A stretch of DNA of 64,000 nucleotides, from positions 62,001-126,000 of the forward strand of contig NZ_JAMTCK010000016.1 of the NCBI RefSeq assembly GCF_024171785.1. The letters run 5' to 3'. Positions within the stretch are counted from its first letter, which is position 1; each line of letters begins with the position of its first letter. The notes under the pieces were generated by a model. It made no database searches. It was given only the letters and a program-made list of their open reading frames with translations, and had not been told where the DNA came from. The translations under genes and the position numbers were made by a program. This DNA comes from Goodfellowiella coeruleoviolacea (lineage in GTDB: Bacteria > Actinomycetota > Actinomycetes > Mycobacteriales > Pseudonocardiaceae). Shown one piece after another: positions 42,953 to 54,640 of the stretch.

Positions 42953-44083
42953 TCAGCGGCGCTTCTTGTCGCCCTGTTTCTTGCTCTGGGGACGGGCCCC
43001 CTGCGGGCCGGCAATCTGACCTGATGTCTTGCCGGTCTGCCCACCGGCCGATCCCTTGGGCTGCTTGGCCGCGTCGCCGCTCGACGCGTTGTCGGACGCA
43101 CCAGCCTTGTCCGCGGGCTTCTGGGCCTGGCCCCCGGCGCGCTTGCCCGCCGCACCGGTCCCGGTCTCGGCGGTCGGGGACGCGGGCGCCGAGGTCGCCG
43201 AAGTAGATCCACCGGACGTCGGCTTCTTGGTCCTGGTCTGCACCGGCTTCTGACCGGGCTTGGGCGCGAGCGCCTGGCGCTGGGTCACGACCGCCTGCTT
43301 CTTGGCGTCTTCCTCGCGGTCGATCCGGCTGTACACCACGCGCTGCTGGAACAGCGTCCACCCGTTGTTGCTCAGCCAGTAGAGCAGGATCGCGACGGGG
43401 AAGAACGCGCCACCGACCAGCACACCCAGCGGGAAGATGTACATGGTCAGCTTGTTCATGATCGCGGTCTGCGGGTTGCCCGCGGCCGCCTCGGTCTGCC
43501 TGGCCACCGAGTGCCGCGCGGTGAAGTGCGTCGCGATGCTGGCCACGATCATCAGCGGGATGGACACCAGGACGACGTCCAGCCGATCGGTGCCGAACTT
43601 CGCCAGGTCCTCCGCGTTCATGCCGATGTAGGTCGAGAGGTTCGCGCCGAACAGCTTGGCGTTGACGAACGACTCCACGCCCTGCGCGTCGAAGAAGTAG
43701 ACCTCACCCCAGCCGGGCCGGAACGACCGCAGCACGTGGAACAGACCGATGAACACCGGGATCTGCACCAGCATCGGCAGGCAGCCGCCCAACGGGTTGA
43801 CCCCGTGCTGCGCCTGCAGCTTCTGCATCTCCTGCGCGAGCTTCTGCCGGTCGTTCGCGTACTTCTTCTGGAGCTTCTTGATCTCCGGCTGGAACTCCTG
43901 CATCTTCCGCATCGACCGGACCTGGCCGACGAACGGCTTGAACAGCAGGGCGCGCAGCGTGAAGACCAGGAAGATCACGGACAACGCCCAGGCGATACCA
44001 CTGGAATCGCCGAAGATGTGTCCGAACACCCAGTGCCAACACCAGAGGATGAAGGACACCGGGTAGTAGATGAAATCGAGCAC
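42953..44083 (-). CDS. yidC: Membrane protein insertase YidC
   Basis: A 376-residue YidC/Oxa1 insertase of the Gram-positive type. Features are a first helix (SFILWCWHWVFGHIFG), the cytoplasmic hairpin (RSMRKMQEFQPEIKKLQKKYANDRQKLAQEMQKL), LGGCLPMLVQIPVFIGLFHVLRSF and a C-terminal pair of helices (LPVAILLYWLSNNGWTLFQ). A long Lys/Gly/Ala/Ser-rich basic tail from about residue 270 probably contacts the ribosome. It inserts membrane proteins alone or with SecYEG. Only four bases separate it from yidD. Confidence 0.95.
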   Translation of the reverse strand: MLDFIYYPVSFILWCWHWVFGHIFGDSSGIAWALSVIFLVFTLRALLFKPFVGQVRSMRKMQEFQPEIKKLQKKYANDRQKLAQEMQKLQAQHGVNPLGGCLPMLVQIPVFIGLFHVLRSFRPGWGEVYFFDAQGVESFVNAKLFGANLSTYIGMNAEDLAKFGTDRLDVVLVSIPLMIVASIATHFTARHSVARQTEAAAGNPQTAIMNKLTMYIFPLGVLVGGAFFPVAILLYWLSNNGWTLFQQRVVYSRIDREEDAKKQAVVTQRQALAPKPGQKPVQTRTKKPTSGGSTSATSAPASPTAETGTGAAGKRAGGQAQKPADKAGASDNASSGDAAKQPKGSAGGQTGKTSGQIAGPQGARPQSKKQGDKKRR

Positions 44084-44087
44084 GTAA

Positions 44088-44402
44088 CTACTCCTCGGCA
44101 GAGGTGCGGGGGAAACTGTCCGGCGTCCCGGAGTCGTCGCGCGTACGCCTCGGGGGAACGGGGTCCAGGCCTCCAGGGTGCCAGGGGCCGCAGCGGGCCA
44201 GCCGGCGCACGGTCAGCCAGCTCCCGCGCAGCGCCCCGTGCACGGTCAACGCCTCCACCGCATACGCGCTGCAGCTGGGGTGGAAACGACAGGTGGGGGG
44301 CAGCAGCGGCGAGATCAGCCGGCGGTACACGCGCACCGGCAGCAGCAATAACCACGCCGCCGGCCCTGGCCGGGGACGTGCGTCACTGCCTGTCTCGCTC
44401 AC
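44088..44402 (-). CDS. yidD: Membrane protein insertion efficiency factor YidD
   Basis: A 104-residue protein with [32 protein letters not shown] and the conserved Cys pair and [18 protein letters not shown] of the Haemolytic/UPF0161 family. Membrane-associated helper of YidC. ATG 44402 overlaps the rnpA stop by ATGA. Confidence 0.93.
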   Translation of the reverse strand: MSETGSDARPRPGPAAWLLLLPVRVYRRLISPLLPPTCRFHPSCSAYAVEALTVHGALRGSWLTVRRLARCGPWHPGGLDPVPPRRTRDDSGTPDSFPRTSAEE

Positions 44403-44860
44403 CTCGCACCGCCCTGTTCGATCTGTGCTGGCGGGGCGAGCAGCCGCAGCCGGCGGAACACCCCGTCCAGGTCGGCGCCGAGTTCGGCGCTGGTTGATGT
44501 GGCCGCGGCCGGCAGCGCCCGCACCACCAGGCGGGTGCCCGGCGGCAGTGCGTCGAGCCGGTCCCGCATCAGGTGACGCAGTTTCCTGGCCACTCGGTGC
44601 CGGATCACGGCGTTGCCCACGGCCTTGCTCACGACGAAGCCCACCCTGGTCGATGGACCGTCCAGGGTGGGCGTGTCGTCGCGTCGCGTGTCGTGCGGTC
44701 TCGTCCCGTCCGCCGTGCCTGGCCCAGCCGCCTCGGTCCCCGGCACAGCCGGGGCGGTCAGCGCGTGGACCACGAGCCGAGGCCGTCCAGCACGGCGGCC
44801 CTTGCGAACCACCAGGTCGAAGTCCTGGCTGCGGGTGAGCCGGGCAGCCGCGGGAAGCAC
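44399..44860 (-). CDS. rnpA: Ribonuclease P protein component
   Basis: A 153-residue RnpA that assists the RNase P RNA in 5' tRNA processing. It has [27 protein letters not shown] at the N-terminus and the RNA-binding RNR-type helix as [19 protein letters not shown]. Between the two, about 30 residues ([20 protein letters not shown] and neighbours) are inserted in a loop, making it longer than the usual 115-125. GTG 44860 is the family-like start, 13 bases after rpmH. Confidence 0.93.
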   Translation of the reverse strand: MLPAAARLTRSQDFDLVVRKGRRAGRPRLVVHALTAPAVPGTEAAGPGTADGTRPHDTRRDDTPTLDGPSTRVGFVVSKAVGNAVIRHRVARKLRHLMRDRLDALPPGTRLVVRALPAAATSTSAELGADLDGVFRRLRLLAPPAQIEQGGAR

Positions 44861-44873
44861 GGCGGTGAGGCGA

Positions 44874-45017
44874 TCAGGCCGACAGGGACTCGCGGCCCTT
44901 GCGCCGACGAGCCGCCAGGATGGCCCGTCCGGCACGGGTCCGCATGCGCAGCCGGAACCCGTGGGTCTTGGCGCGACGGCGGTTGTTCGGTTGGAAGGTG
45001 CGCTTGCCCTTGCTCAC
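44874..45017 (-). CDS. rpmH: Ribosomal protein L34
   Basis: A 47-residue L34 starting [20 protein letters not shown] and ending KGRESLSA, a perfect family match, too short for most ORF finders. It is the first gene of the leftward operon rpmH-rnpA-yidD-yidC-jag and is divergent from dnaA, as in nearly all bacteria. GTG start at 45017. Confidence 0.97.
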   Translation of the reverse strand: MSKGKRTFQPNNRRRAKTHGFRLRMRTRAGRAILAARRRKGRESLSA

Positions 45018-45257
45018 GGTCGGCTCTCCCGGTGCTCACTACCAAGCAGGTCTATGGTTTTGTCCCCAACCAGCATTCAGCACGAGGCAGAACGAACGCC
45101 GCAGGGCACGCCAAACGGGCCCGCAGCCAGCGGGAGACCGTTCGAGGGTACGCAGCGTCCGGTGTGCGATTCAAATCGGGGTCCCCACCACCCACGGTGT
45201 TCCCCGCCACCACCCGACCGAACGTGGTGTTCCACCCGATGGTTGGCCTGGGTCGTC

Positions 45258-45286
45258 TTGTGACAAGCGCCAGCCCTTGTTAGCGT
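45258..45286 (+). promoter_or_regulatory. Candidate dnaA promoter
   Basis: TTGTGA, a 17-base spacer, TAGCGT; about 230 bases before the dnaA start. The 498-base rpmH-dnaA gap holds no gene. Its right part has two DnaA boxes downstream of this promoter. Confidence 0.5.
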
Positions 45287-45389
45287 GCTGCCTCCACGGT
45301 CCTCACCCCGGGGGAGGGGCGGACCCGGGGCTGGGTACGTCAGGCCCACGGGGGGCTCCCCGCTGCCTTGGCGTACCTTCGTGCACAGT

Positions 45390-45410
45390 TGTGGACAACT
45401 CTGTGGATAC
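45390..45410. promoter_or_regulatory. DnaA boxes in the dnaA leader
   Basis: TGTGGACAA at 45390-45398 and TGTGGATAC at 45402-45410. They lie between the candidate promoter and the dnaA start, a layout that fits autoregulation by DnaA. Confidence 0.75.
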
Positions 45411-45515
45411 CTCTACCGTTCGGTGTCCACGTCACCGAGTTGTCGGCGATCATGGACGCCACGACTCGGCCACGCAACCGTGGACCAAGTGCGACGAGGG
45501 GAGGGGAACGCAGAG

Positions 45516-47249
45516 GTGTCCGACCACCAGACCGATCTGGGTCTCGTGTGGGATCAGGTTGTACAGGAGCTGGCCGCTGGCAAACTGTCCCCGCAGCAAC
45601 GGGGATGGATGGGGCTCACCCGCCCGATCGGCCTGCTCAACGACATCGCCCTACTCGCCGCGCCGAACGACTTCGCCAAGGAAGCCATCGAGCGGTCCCT
45701 GCGCGATCCCATCACCGCTGCCCTGTCCCGCCGACTCGGCCGGCCGGTCTCGCTGGCCGTGAAGGTCGACTCGATGGAGCCGCCGGTCAGCCCGGCCGCG
45801 CCGGCGAACCCCGGTCCTGGTCCCGGCCCCGCGTCCGGCATGCCGATGCGCTTCGGCGGCCCGGGCATGGTGGGCGCGCCCGGCGGCCACCCGCCACCAC
45901 CCCATCCCGGTTATCCGCAGCGCCCGGCCCACCCGGCGATGCGCGCGGAGGACCCGCCGACCCACCCGGCCATCCCGCTGCCGCCCGGCCTCGACGTCCC
46001 CACCACGCCCGCCACCCTGCCGGTGGCCGACGGCGGTGCCGAGACCGAGGACGAGGTGGACGAGGACCACGAGGTGATGGCCACCGTCAACGAGATATGG
46101 CCCACCTTCGGTCGCAGCACGGGCGGTGCCGCGCCGCCACCCGGCGGCGGTGCCTCCTCGCCCCCCGGAGACACGCCGTTCACCCGGCCGGCCAACCCGC
46201 CGACCGCGCAGACCCGGCTGAACGAGAAGTACAACTTCGACACGTTCGTGATCGGCGCGTCCAACCGGTTCGCGCACGCCGCCGCGGTCGCGGTGGCCGA
46301 GGCACCGGCCCGCGCCTACAACCCGCTGTTCATCTGGGGCGAGTCCGGGCTGGGCAAGACGCACCTGCTGCACGCGGTCGGGCACTACGCGCAGCGGCTG
46401 TTCCCGGGCATGCGGGTGCGGTACGTGTCCACCGAGGAGTTCACCAACGACTTCATCAACTCCCTGCGGGACGACCGCAAGGTGGCCTTCCAGCGCCGCT
46501 ACCGGGACATCGACGTGCTGCTCGTCGACGACATCCAGTTCCTGGAGGGCAAGGAAGGCACCCAGGAGGAGTTCTTCCACACCTTCAACACCCTGCACAA
46601 CTCGAACAAGCAGATCGTGGTGTCCTCGGACCGGCCGCCCAAGCGGCTGGAGACCCTGGAGGACCGGCTGCGCACCCGGTTCGAGTGGGGCCTGATCACC
46701 GACATCCAGCCGCCCGAGCTGGAGACCCGGATCGCCATCCTGCGCAAGAAGGCCGCGCAGGACCGGCTGGCCGCGCCGGCCGAGGTGCTGGAGTTCATCG
46801 CCGCCCGCATCGAGCGCAACATCCGCGAGCTGGAGGGCGCGCTGATCCGGGTGACCGCGTTCGCGTCGCTGAACCGGCAGCCGGTGGACGTGCAGCTGGC
46901 CGAGATCGTGCTGCGGGACCTGATCCCGGACTCGCACGCGCCGGAGATCACCGCGCCGACGATCATGGCGGTGACCGCGGAGTTCTTCCAGGTGACCATC
47001 GACGACCTGTGCGGCCCCGGCAAGACCAAGGCGCTCGCCCAGGCCAGGCAGATCTCCATGTACCTGTGCCGGGAGCTGACCGACCTGTCGCTGCCCAAGA
47101 TCGGGCAGACCTTCGGCGGCCGGGACCACACCACGGTGATGTACGCGGACAAGAAGATCCGCAAGGAGATGGCGGAGCGCCGCCGGATATACGACCAGGT
47201 GCAGGAGCTGACCTCGCGGATAAAGCAGCGCGCCCGCGCCATGCTCTGA
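45516..47249 (+). CDS. dnaA: Chromosomal replication initiator DnaA
   Basis: A 577-residue AAA+ initiator. Domain I is at the N-terminus ([23 protein letters not shown]). Domain II (about residues 95-235) is a long Pro/Gly/His-rich linker typical of actinobacteria. Domain III has Walker [10 protein letters not shown], Walker [20 protein letters not shown] and the arginine finger region. Domain IV has the DnaA signature [34 protein letters not shown]. It binds DnaA boxes at oriC and unwinds the DUE. GTG 45516 follows GGAGGGG and matches the family start. Confidence 0.97.
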   Translation: MSDHQTDLGLVWDQVVQELAAGKLSPQQRGWMGLTRPIGLLNDIALLAAPNDFAKEAIERSLRDPITAALSRRLGRPVSLAVKVDSMEPPVSPAAPANPGPGPGPASGMPMRFGGPGMVGAPGGHPPPPHPGYPQRPAHPAMRAEDPPTHPAIPLPPGLDVPTTPATLPVADGGAETEDEVDEDHEVMATVNEIWPTFGRSTGGAAPPPGGGASSPPGDTPFTRPANPPTAQTRLNEKYNFDTFVIGASNRFAHAAAVAVAEAPARAYNPLFIWGESGLGKTHLLHAVGHYAQRLFPGMRVRYVSTEEFTNDFINSLRDDRKVAFQRRYRDIDVLLVDDIQFLEGKEGTQEEFFHTFNTLHNSNKQIVVSSDRPPKRLETLEDRLRTRFEWGLITDIQPPELETRIAILRKKAAQDRLAAPAEVLEFIAARIERNIRELEGALIRVTAFASLNRQPVDVQLAEIVLRDLIPDSHAPEITAPTIMAVTAEFFQVTIDDLCGPGKTKALAQARQISMYLCRELTDLSLPKIGQTFGGRDHTTVMYADKKIRKEMAERRRIYDQVQELTSRIKQRARAML

Positions 47250-47292
47250 CGCACCCCCGGCGCTGAAGCGCCCAGCCGCCACCCCGCTGCCA

Positions 47293-47322
47293 CGGCCGGT
47301 CAGGACACGTCCTGGCCGGCCG
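47293..47322 (+). terminator. Hairpin after dnaA
   Basis: CGGCCGGTCAGGA and TCCTGGCCGGCCG form a 13-bp stem with one wobble around the loop CACG, 43 bases after the dnaA stop. No T tract. Confidence 0.75.
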
Positions 47323-47690
47323 TTCGCCACCCCGACCGGTCGCCGGCCCGGGGGCTTCCCACCCGCCCGGAATCGCGGGATGCTTTCTCTCCGACCCGCG
47401 CGCCCGGCACGCCGCCGACGCTGAGAAACTTCCCGGGCGCGCGCCGGCCTTTTCTGACACCCCCGCCCGGTCCCGGCCCGCCCCGGCAAAACCCGTCCGC
47501 CCGGTGCCCGGCGCCGACCGATCCCACCGCCCGCCGGCCGGGTCCGCCCCGCCCCGAGCGGGCGCTCGGCCCGCGCCCAGGCCGTCCCGCCCCCGCATCT
47601 CGGGCCGGACCGCCCCACGACACGGCTCACCCCGGGACGCGCGCGGCGGCAGAAACTCCCGCTCCGACCGTCAACTTTTCTGGCGGGCCG

Positions 47691-47990
47691 TTATCCACAG
47701 CCCTGCCCTGTGCTGAGAAAAGTCAGCCGATCCGGTGGGGATGACTTGGGGACAACCCGGCCCACACCTGGGGATCGCGCTGTGGACAACTGGGCGAACC
47801 TGTGGACCAAACGGAGCAGCCCGCTACTTCTCCACAGCCCCATCCACTTATCCACCGGATCCACCCCCAGGTGGTCCACAGGTGATCAACCGGTGTGAGC
47901 AGCGCGAACGCGAGTTATCCCCACAATCCACAGCCCCTACTACTACGACTGCCTTTCTCTTCAAGGGGATGAAAAGAACAAAAACAGGGG
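47691..47990. other. oriC: Chromosomal replication origin oriC
   Basis: The 984-base dnaA-dnaN gap holds at least nine DnaA boxes in both directions. Perfect or near ones are TTATCCACA 47691, TGTGGACAA 47781, TGTGGACCA 47801, TTCTCCACA 47828, TTATCCACC 47848, TGGTCCACA 47872, TTATCCCCA 47915 and CAATCCACA 47924, with a weaker one at 47747. The A/T-richer stretch 47938-47990 (ACTACTACGACTG, AAAAGAACAAAAAC) is the best candidate for the unwinding element, next to the last boxes on the dnaN side. Confidence 0.9.
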
Positions 47991-48233
47991 GCGGCCGAAG
48001 TTGGGGACAACCGCGCCGGCCGGCGGTCGCGTCGACAGGCCGGAGCACGGGCCCCGGGGTGACGCTGTCCCGGCGGACGCTCTACGGTGGAACGGCCGCG
48101 TTCGAGCGCCGGTCGTTCGCACGGCCACTCCAGGCCCTCCCGCACCGCACCGCCGACGCGTAAGCCGCACCACACACATCGCGCCAAGCCGACCTCCTCT
48201 CGTGGGTCGTGTCGACCCTGGAAAGGACGCCCC

Positions 48234-49367
48234 ATGAAGATCCGCGTCGAGCGCGACGGTCTCGCCGACGCCGTCGCCTGGGTCGCGCGCAGCCTGCCGT
48301 CCCGGCCGCCGGTTCCGGTTCTCGGTGGGGTGCTGCTCGATGCCGGTTCCGGTGAACCCACCGACGCGCTGACCGTGTCCGGGTTCGACTACGAGGTCTC
48401 CGCCACGGTCGACGTGCCGGCGGCCATCGCCGACGGCGGGCGGACCCTGGTGTCCGGTCGGCTGCTCGCCGACATCACCAAGGCGCTGCCCAACCACCCG
48501 GTGGAGATCTCGGTCGAGGGCGCCCGGATGGCCATCACCTGCGGCAGCGCCCGGTTCAGCCTGCCCACCATGCCGGTGGAGGACTACCCGCAGCTGCCCG
48601 CCATGCCGCAGTTCGCCGGCGAGCTGCCCGGTGAGGTGTTCGCCTCGGCCGTGGGCCAGGTCGCGGTGGCCGCGGGCAAGGACGACACGCTGCCGATGCT
48701 GACCGGTGTCCGGCTGGAGATCGGTGAGGGCAAGCTCACCCTGGTGGCCACCGACCGGTTCCGGCTGGCCATGCGGGAGTTCCCGTGGGAGCCGTCTGGC
48801 GAGGTGGGCGACACGGCCGTGCTGGTGCCGGCGCGCACCCTGGCCGAGGCGGCCAAGACGCTGGGCACGTCCGGGAGCCGGGTGGAGCTGTCCCTGGCCG
48901 AGGGCGACGGGCTGCTCGGCCTGGCCGGCTCCGGCCGGCGCACCACCAGCCGGCTGCTCGACGCCGACTTCCCCAAGTACCGCCAGCTGCTGCCCAGCGA
49001 GCACAGCGGGGCAGCCGTGATCGACGTCGCGCCCATGGTCGAGGCGATCAAGCGCGTCTCCCTGGTGGCCGAGCGCGGCACCCAGGTCCGGCTGGAGTTC
49101 GTGGACTCGGTGCTGCGGCTGTCCGCCGGCGGTGACGACGAGGGCAGCGCCGAGGAGGAGCTGCAGGTCGAGTACACCGGCGAGCCGGTGACCATCGCGT
49201 TCAACCCGAGCTACCTGCTCGACGGGCTGGGCGCGCTGCGCACCGACCGGGCCCACTTGTCGTTCACCACACCCAGTCGGCCGGCACTGCTCAAGCCGGT
49301 GGACGAGGATGGCGGTGTGGCCCCCGGGTACCTGTACCTGCTGATGCCGGTTCGCCTGCCTGGCTGA
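48234..49367 (+). CDS. dnaN: DNA polymerase III sliding clamp (beta subunit)
   Basis: A 377-residue beta clamp that starts [20 protein letters not shown] and has three clamp folds. Typical segments are [50 protein letters not shown] and the hydrophobic-cleft C-terminus [13 protein letters not shown]. It tethers polymerase to DNA. ATG 48234 after AAGGACG; the open frame upstream reaches into oriC and is not coding. Confidence 0.97.
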   Translation: MKIRVERDGLADAVAWVARSLPSRPPVPVLGGVLLDAGSGEPTDALTVSGFDYEVSATVDVPAAIADGGRTLVSGRLLADITKALPNHPVEISVEGARMAITCGSARFSLPTMPVEDYPQLPAMPQFAGELPGEVFASAVGQVAVAAGKDDTLPMLTGVRLEIGEGKLTLVATDRFRLAMREFPWEPSGEVGDTAVLVPARTLAEAAKTLGTSGSRVELSLAEGDGLLGLAGSGRRTTSRLLDADFPKYRQLLPSEHSGAAVIDVAPMVEAIKRVSLVAERGTQVRLEFVDSVLRLSAGGDDEGSAEEELQVEYTGEPVTIAFNPSYLLDGLGALRTDRAHLSFTTPSRPALLKPVDEDGGVAPGYLYLLMPVRLPG

Positions 49368-49479
49368 GCCGACTCAGCGGCAGGTCCGTGCGGGGACCAC
49401 CGGCGCACCGGCAGAGCGGTGGGCCGCCGACCGACCCACGGGAGGACGTGGGTCACGCACGAACGGAGAGGACAGCGAC

Positions 49480-50397
49480 GTGCAGCTTGGACTCGTCGGC
49501 CTCGGCAAAATGGGCTTCAACATGCGGGAGCGGTTGCGCCGGGCCGGCCATGAGGTGATCGGTTACGACCGCAATCCCGAGGTCACCGACGCGGCCTCGC
49601 TTCAGGACCTGGTCGACAAGCTCGCGGCACCGCGCACGGTGTGGGTGATGGTTCCCGCCGGCGAGCCGACCCGGCAGACCATCGCCGAACTCGCCGACCT
49701 GCTGGCGCCCGGCGACCTGGTGATCGATGGCGGCAACTCCCGCTACACCGACGACAAGATCAACTCGGAGCTGCTGGGCGGCCGGCGGATCGGCTACCTC
49801 GACTGCGGGGTGTCCGGTGGGGTGTGGGGCCTGGAGAACGGCTACGGGCTGATGGTCGGCGGTGACGCCGAGCTGGTCGAGCGGGCCATGCCGATCTTTG
49901 ACGCGCTGCGGCCGGAGGGCCCGCGCGAGGAGGGCTTCGCCCACGCCGGCCCCGCCGGCGCCGGCCACTTCGCCAAGATGGTGCACAACGGCATCGAGTA
50001 CGGCCTGATGCAGGCCTACGCCGAGGGGTTCGAGCTGCTCGACGCCGCCGACCTGGTGACCGACGTGCCCGCGGTGATCCGGGCGTGGCAGCGGGGCACG
50101 GTGGTCCGGTCCTGGCTGCTCGACCTGCTGGTGCGGGCGCTGGAGTCCGACCCGGAGCTGGACGACCTGCGCGGCTACGTGGAGGACTCCGGCGAGGGGC
50201 GGTGGACCGTGGAGGAGGCGGTCAACCACGCGGTGCCGGCGCCGGTGATCTCGGCGGCGCTGTTCGCCCGGTTCGCCTCCCGCCAGGAGGACTCGCCGGC
50301 CATGCGCGCGGTCGCCGCGCTGCGCAACCAGTTCGGCGGACACGGCGTGCACCAGGCCGGGCCGAGTTCCGGGGCCGGCTCCACCCAGGCCGGCTGA
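49480..50397 (+). CDS. gnd: 6-phosphogluconate dehydrogenase, decarboxylating (short form)
   Basis: A 305-residue NAD(P)-dependent dehydrogenase of the short GndA/YqeC type that converts 6-phosphogluconate to ribulose-5-phosphate and CO2. It has [23 protein letters not shown] (Rossmann motif), [38 protein letters not shown] and the catalytic [18 protein letters not shown]. Location between dnaN and recF is conserved in many actinobacteria. GTG 49480 follows GGAGAGGA. Confidence 0.94.
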   Translation: MQLGLVGLGKMGFNMRERLRRAGHEVIGYDRNPEVTDAASLQDLVDKLAAPRTVWVMVPAGEPTRQTIAELADLLAPGDLVIDGGNSRYTDDKINSELLGGRRIGYLDCGVSGGVWGLENGYGLMVGGDAELVERAMPIFDALRPEGPREEGFAHAGPAGAGHFAKMVHNGIEYGLMQAYAEGFELLDAADLVTDVPAVIRAWQRGTVVRSWLLDLLVRALESDPELDDLRGYVEDSGEGRWTVEEAVNHAVPAPVISAALFARFASRQEDSPAMRAVAALRNQFGGHGVHQAGPSSGAGSTQAG

Positions 50398-50410
50398 CCC
50401 GCGGTACCCG

Positions 50411-51565
50411 GTGTTCGTCAGGCATCTCCAGGTCAGCGACTTCCGCTCGTGGCCGCACGCGGACGTGGCGTTCGAGCCGGGCGCGAGCGTGCTGGTCGGC
50501 GCGAACGGTCAGGGCAAGACCAACCTGGTTGAGGCGATCGGGTACGTGGCCACCCTCGGTTCGCACCGGGTGGCCACGGACGCTCCCCTGGTGCGGCACG
50601 GCGCCGAGCGGGCCGTGGTGCGCACCGCCGTGGTCAACGAGGGGCGCGAGCTGCTGGTCGAGTTGGAGATCACCCCGGGCCGGGCCAACCGGGCCCGGAT
50701 CAACCGGGGCCCGGTGCCTCGGCCGCGTGACGTGCTGGGCATCCTGCGCACCGTGCTGTTCGCCCCCGAGGACCTGGCCCTGGTCCGGGGCGACCCGGGG
50801 GAGCGGCGGCGGTTCGTGGACGAGCTGCTGGTGCTGCGCGCGCCGCGGTTCGCCGGGGTGCGCGCCGACTACGACCGGGTGCTCAAGCAGCGCAGTGCCC
50901 TGCTGAAGACGGCCGGCGCGGCGCGGCGGGCCGGCGGCAGCGGGGACATCCGCACGCTGGACGTGTGGGACGGGCACCTGGCCAGGCACGGCGCCGAGCT
51001 GCTGGCGGCCCGGCTGGACCTGGTCACCGACCTGGCCCCGCACGTGGCCAGCGCCTATGCCGAGGTCGCGCCGGAGTCCCGGCCGGTGCGCATCGGCTAC
51101 CGGTCCAGTCTGGGCGAGGCGTTACCGCCGGGGCTGGGCCAGCCGGGCGGGGCCCGCGCCGACGTGGGGCTGCTGGAGGCGGCGCTGCTGGGCGAGCTGG
51201 CCCGGGTGCGTGCCCAGGAGATCGAGCGGGGTGTCTGCCTGGTGGGGCCGCACCGCGACGACGTGGACCTGGTGCTGGGTGAGGCCCCGGCCAAGGGGTA
51301 TGCCAGCCACGGTGAGTCCTGGTCGTTCGCGCTGGCCCTGCGCCTGGCCGCCTACCAGTTGCTGCGCGCGGACGGGACCGAGCCGGTGCTGGTGCTCGAC
51401 GACGTGTTCGCCGAGCTGGACCGGCGGCGTCGGCAGCGGCTGGCCAAGGTGGCGGCCGACGCCGAGCAGGTGCTGGTCACCGCGGCGGTCGCCGAGGACG
51501 TGCCCGAGGAACTCGCCGGTGCCCGCTACGACGTGCACGAGGGTGAGGTGCGCCGTGTCCGCTAG
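50411..51565 (+). CDS. recF: DNA replication/repair protein RecF
   Basis: A 384-residue SMC-like ATPase for gap repair. It starts [24 protein letters not shown], and has Walker [10 protein letters not shown] (about 33-41), the signature region [19 protein letters not shown] and Walker [13 protein letters not shown]. It loads RecA at gaps with RecOR. It begins 13 bases after gnd; its end overlaps the DUF721 start by 11 bases. Confidence 0.96.
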   Translation: MFVRHLQVSDFRSWPHADVAFEPGASVLVGANGQGKTNLVEAIGYVATLGSHRVATDAPLVRHGAERAVVRTAVVNEGRELLVELEITPGRANRARINRGPVPRPRDVLGILRTVLFAPEDLALVRGDPGERRRFVDELLVLRAPRFAGVRADYDRVLKQRSALLKTAGAARRAGGSGDIRTLDVWDGHLARHGAELLAARLDLVTDLAPHVASAYAEVAPESRPVRIGYRSSLGEALPPGLGQPGGARADVGLLEAALLGELARVRAQEIERGVCLVGPHRDDVDLVLGEAPAKGYASHGESWSFALALRLAAYQLLRADGTEPVLVLDDVFAELDRRRRQRLAKVAADAEQVLVTAAVAEDVPEELAGARYDVHEGEVRRVR

Positions 51566-52247
51566 TTCGGCGTGGCCTGGGGATAACCCTGTGGATTGTG
51601 TGGATAACTTCGTCACTTCTCCGCAGGAGAAAACGGGCAAAGCAGCCATAAGGCCCACTGTTTCCCGGTCAGGGGAACGACAGCCGGCGAAACATACCGA
51701 CCAGTCGGTTCGCGACGGCGTGGACGGCGGGGCGCAGCTGCGCGGGTCGGACCTGGCCAGGGCGGCCCTGGAGGCGGCCCGTGCCGCCGCCAAGGAGCGG
51801 GGCCGCGCGCCGGGTGGTGCCCGGCGGGCCGGTGCGGCCGGCGGCGGGGTGCGCCGGCGCCGCCGCAGCTGGTCGGGGGCGCGGCCGGACGAGCGCGACC
51901 CCCAGCCGCTGGGCCGGCTGGCCGCGCGCATGGCCACCGAGCGCGGGTGGGTGGACCGGCTGGCCGGTGGTCAGGTGTTCGCCCGGTGGACCGGTCTGGT
52001 CGGCGCCAACGTGGCCGAGCACGCCCGCCCGGTCGCGCTGCGCGACGGCGAGCTGACCGTGCAGGCCGACTCCACCGCCTGGGCCACCCAGTTGCGACTG
52101 CTGCAGCGCCAGCTGCTGGCCCGGATCGCCGCGGGCGTGGGTGACGGCGTGGTCAAGCGGCTGCGGGTGCAGGGACCGGCCGCGCCGAGCTGGCGCTACG
52201 GCCCGAGGCACATCCCCGGCCGGGGGCCGCGCGACACCTACGGCTGA
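51555..52247 (+). CDS. DUF721 protein (DciA-like, Rv0004 counterpart)
   Basis: A 230-residue protein. The conserved DUF721 domain is C-terminal (about 125-215): [67 protein letters not shown]. DciA proteins load the DnaB helicase in bacteria without DnaC/DnaI, so this is probably the helicase loader operator of the origin region. The N-terminal 110 residues are disordered and basic. GTG 51555 overlaps recF by 11 bases and has GAGG upstream. Codons 8-18 are built from three DnaA-box-like sequences. Confidence 0.88.
   Translation: MSASSAWPGDNPVDCVDNFVTSPQEKTGKAAIRPTVSRSGERQPAKHTDQSVRDGVDGGAQLRGSDLARAALEAARAAAKERGRAPGGARRAGAAGGGVRRRRRSWSGARPDERDPQPLGRLAARMATERGWVDRLAGGQVFARWTGLVGANVAEHARPVALRDGELTVQADSTAWATQLRLLQRQLLARIAAGVGDGVVKRLRVQGPAAPSWRYGPRHIPGRGPRDTYG
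51578..51607. promoter_or_regulatory. Cluster of three DnaA-like boxes in the recF/DUF721 junction
   Basis: TGGGGATAA 51578-51586, TGTGGATTG 51590-51598 and TGTGGATAA 51599-51607, all in one direction, 9-12 bp apart. The last is a perfect box. They lie within coding sequence of the DUF721 gene just after the recF stop. Confidence 0.7.
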
Positions 52248-52492
52248 CTGGTCCAGCTGGTGGATCGGCCGGTCCGGGCCGGTTTCCGGCCGCCTGGCGC
52301 GCGTAGGCTCGTTCTGGCCGGTGCGGGGCGCACCGCCGGCTTCGGGCCGGCAGACTCGATCGTGTGGGGCGCTGTACGTGCACCAGTCCAACGAGAAGGT
52401 GGCCCTGGGCGAACCGACACATGCACACTTCGTTCGGCCCGTCTGCGAGCAATCTAGAGGTGTCCTTGTGCCCATCCTGACGGTGCGGGCAA

Positions 52493-52498
52493 GTAGAA
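52493..52498 (+). promoter_or_regulatory. Candidate -10 element for gyrB
   Basis: TAGAAT lies 51 bases before the gyrB start in the 302-base DUF721-gyrB gap. No convincing -35 is seen. The rest of the gap shows no gene. Confidence 0.35.
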
Positions 52499-52513
52499 TC
52501 TGGAGAAGCGTGA

Positions 52514-54520
<2,007 letters not shown>

Positions 54521-54640
54521 TCGGCGCGATCGGACGTCATCTGCTCCTGACCCCGCGACCACGGCGCGTCGTTGTGGGTGACCGCGGGCCCGACGTGCGG
54601 CGGCACGGCGACCCGTCAACGGCTTGAAAGGAATCTCCTC

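Noticed and set aside
45910-45925. TTATCCGCA inside dnaA as another DnaA box
   Set aside because: One mismatch at a central base and isolated within coding sequence; no partner box nearby.
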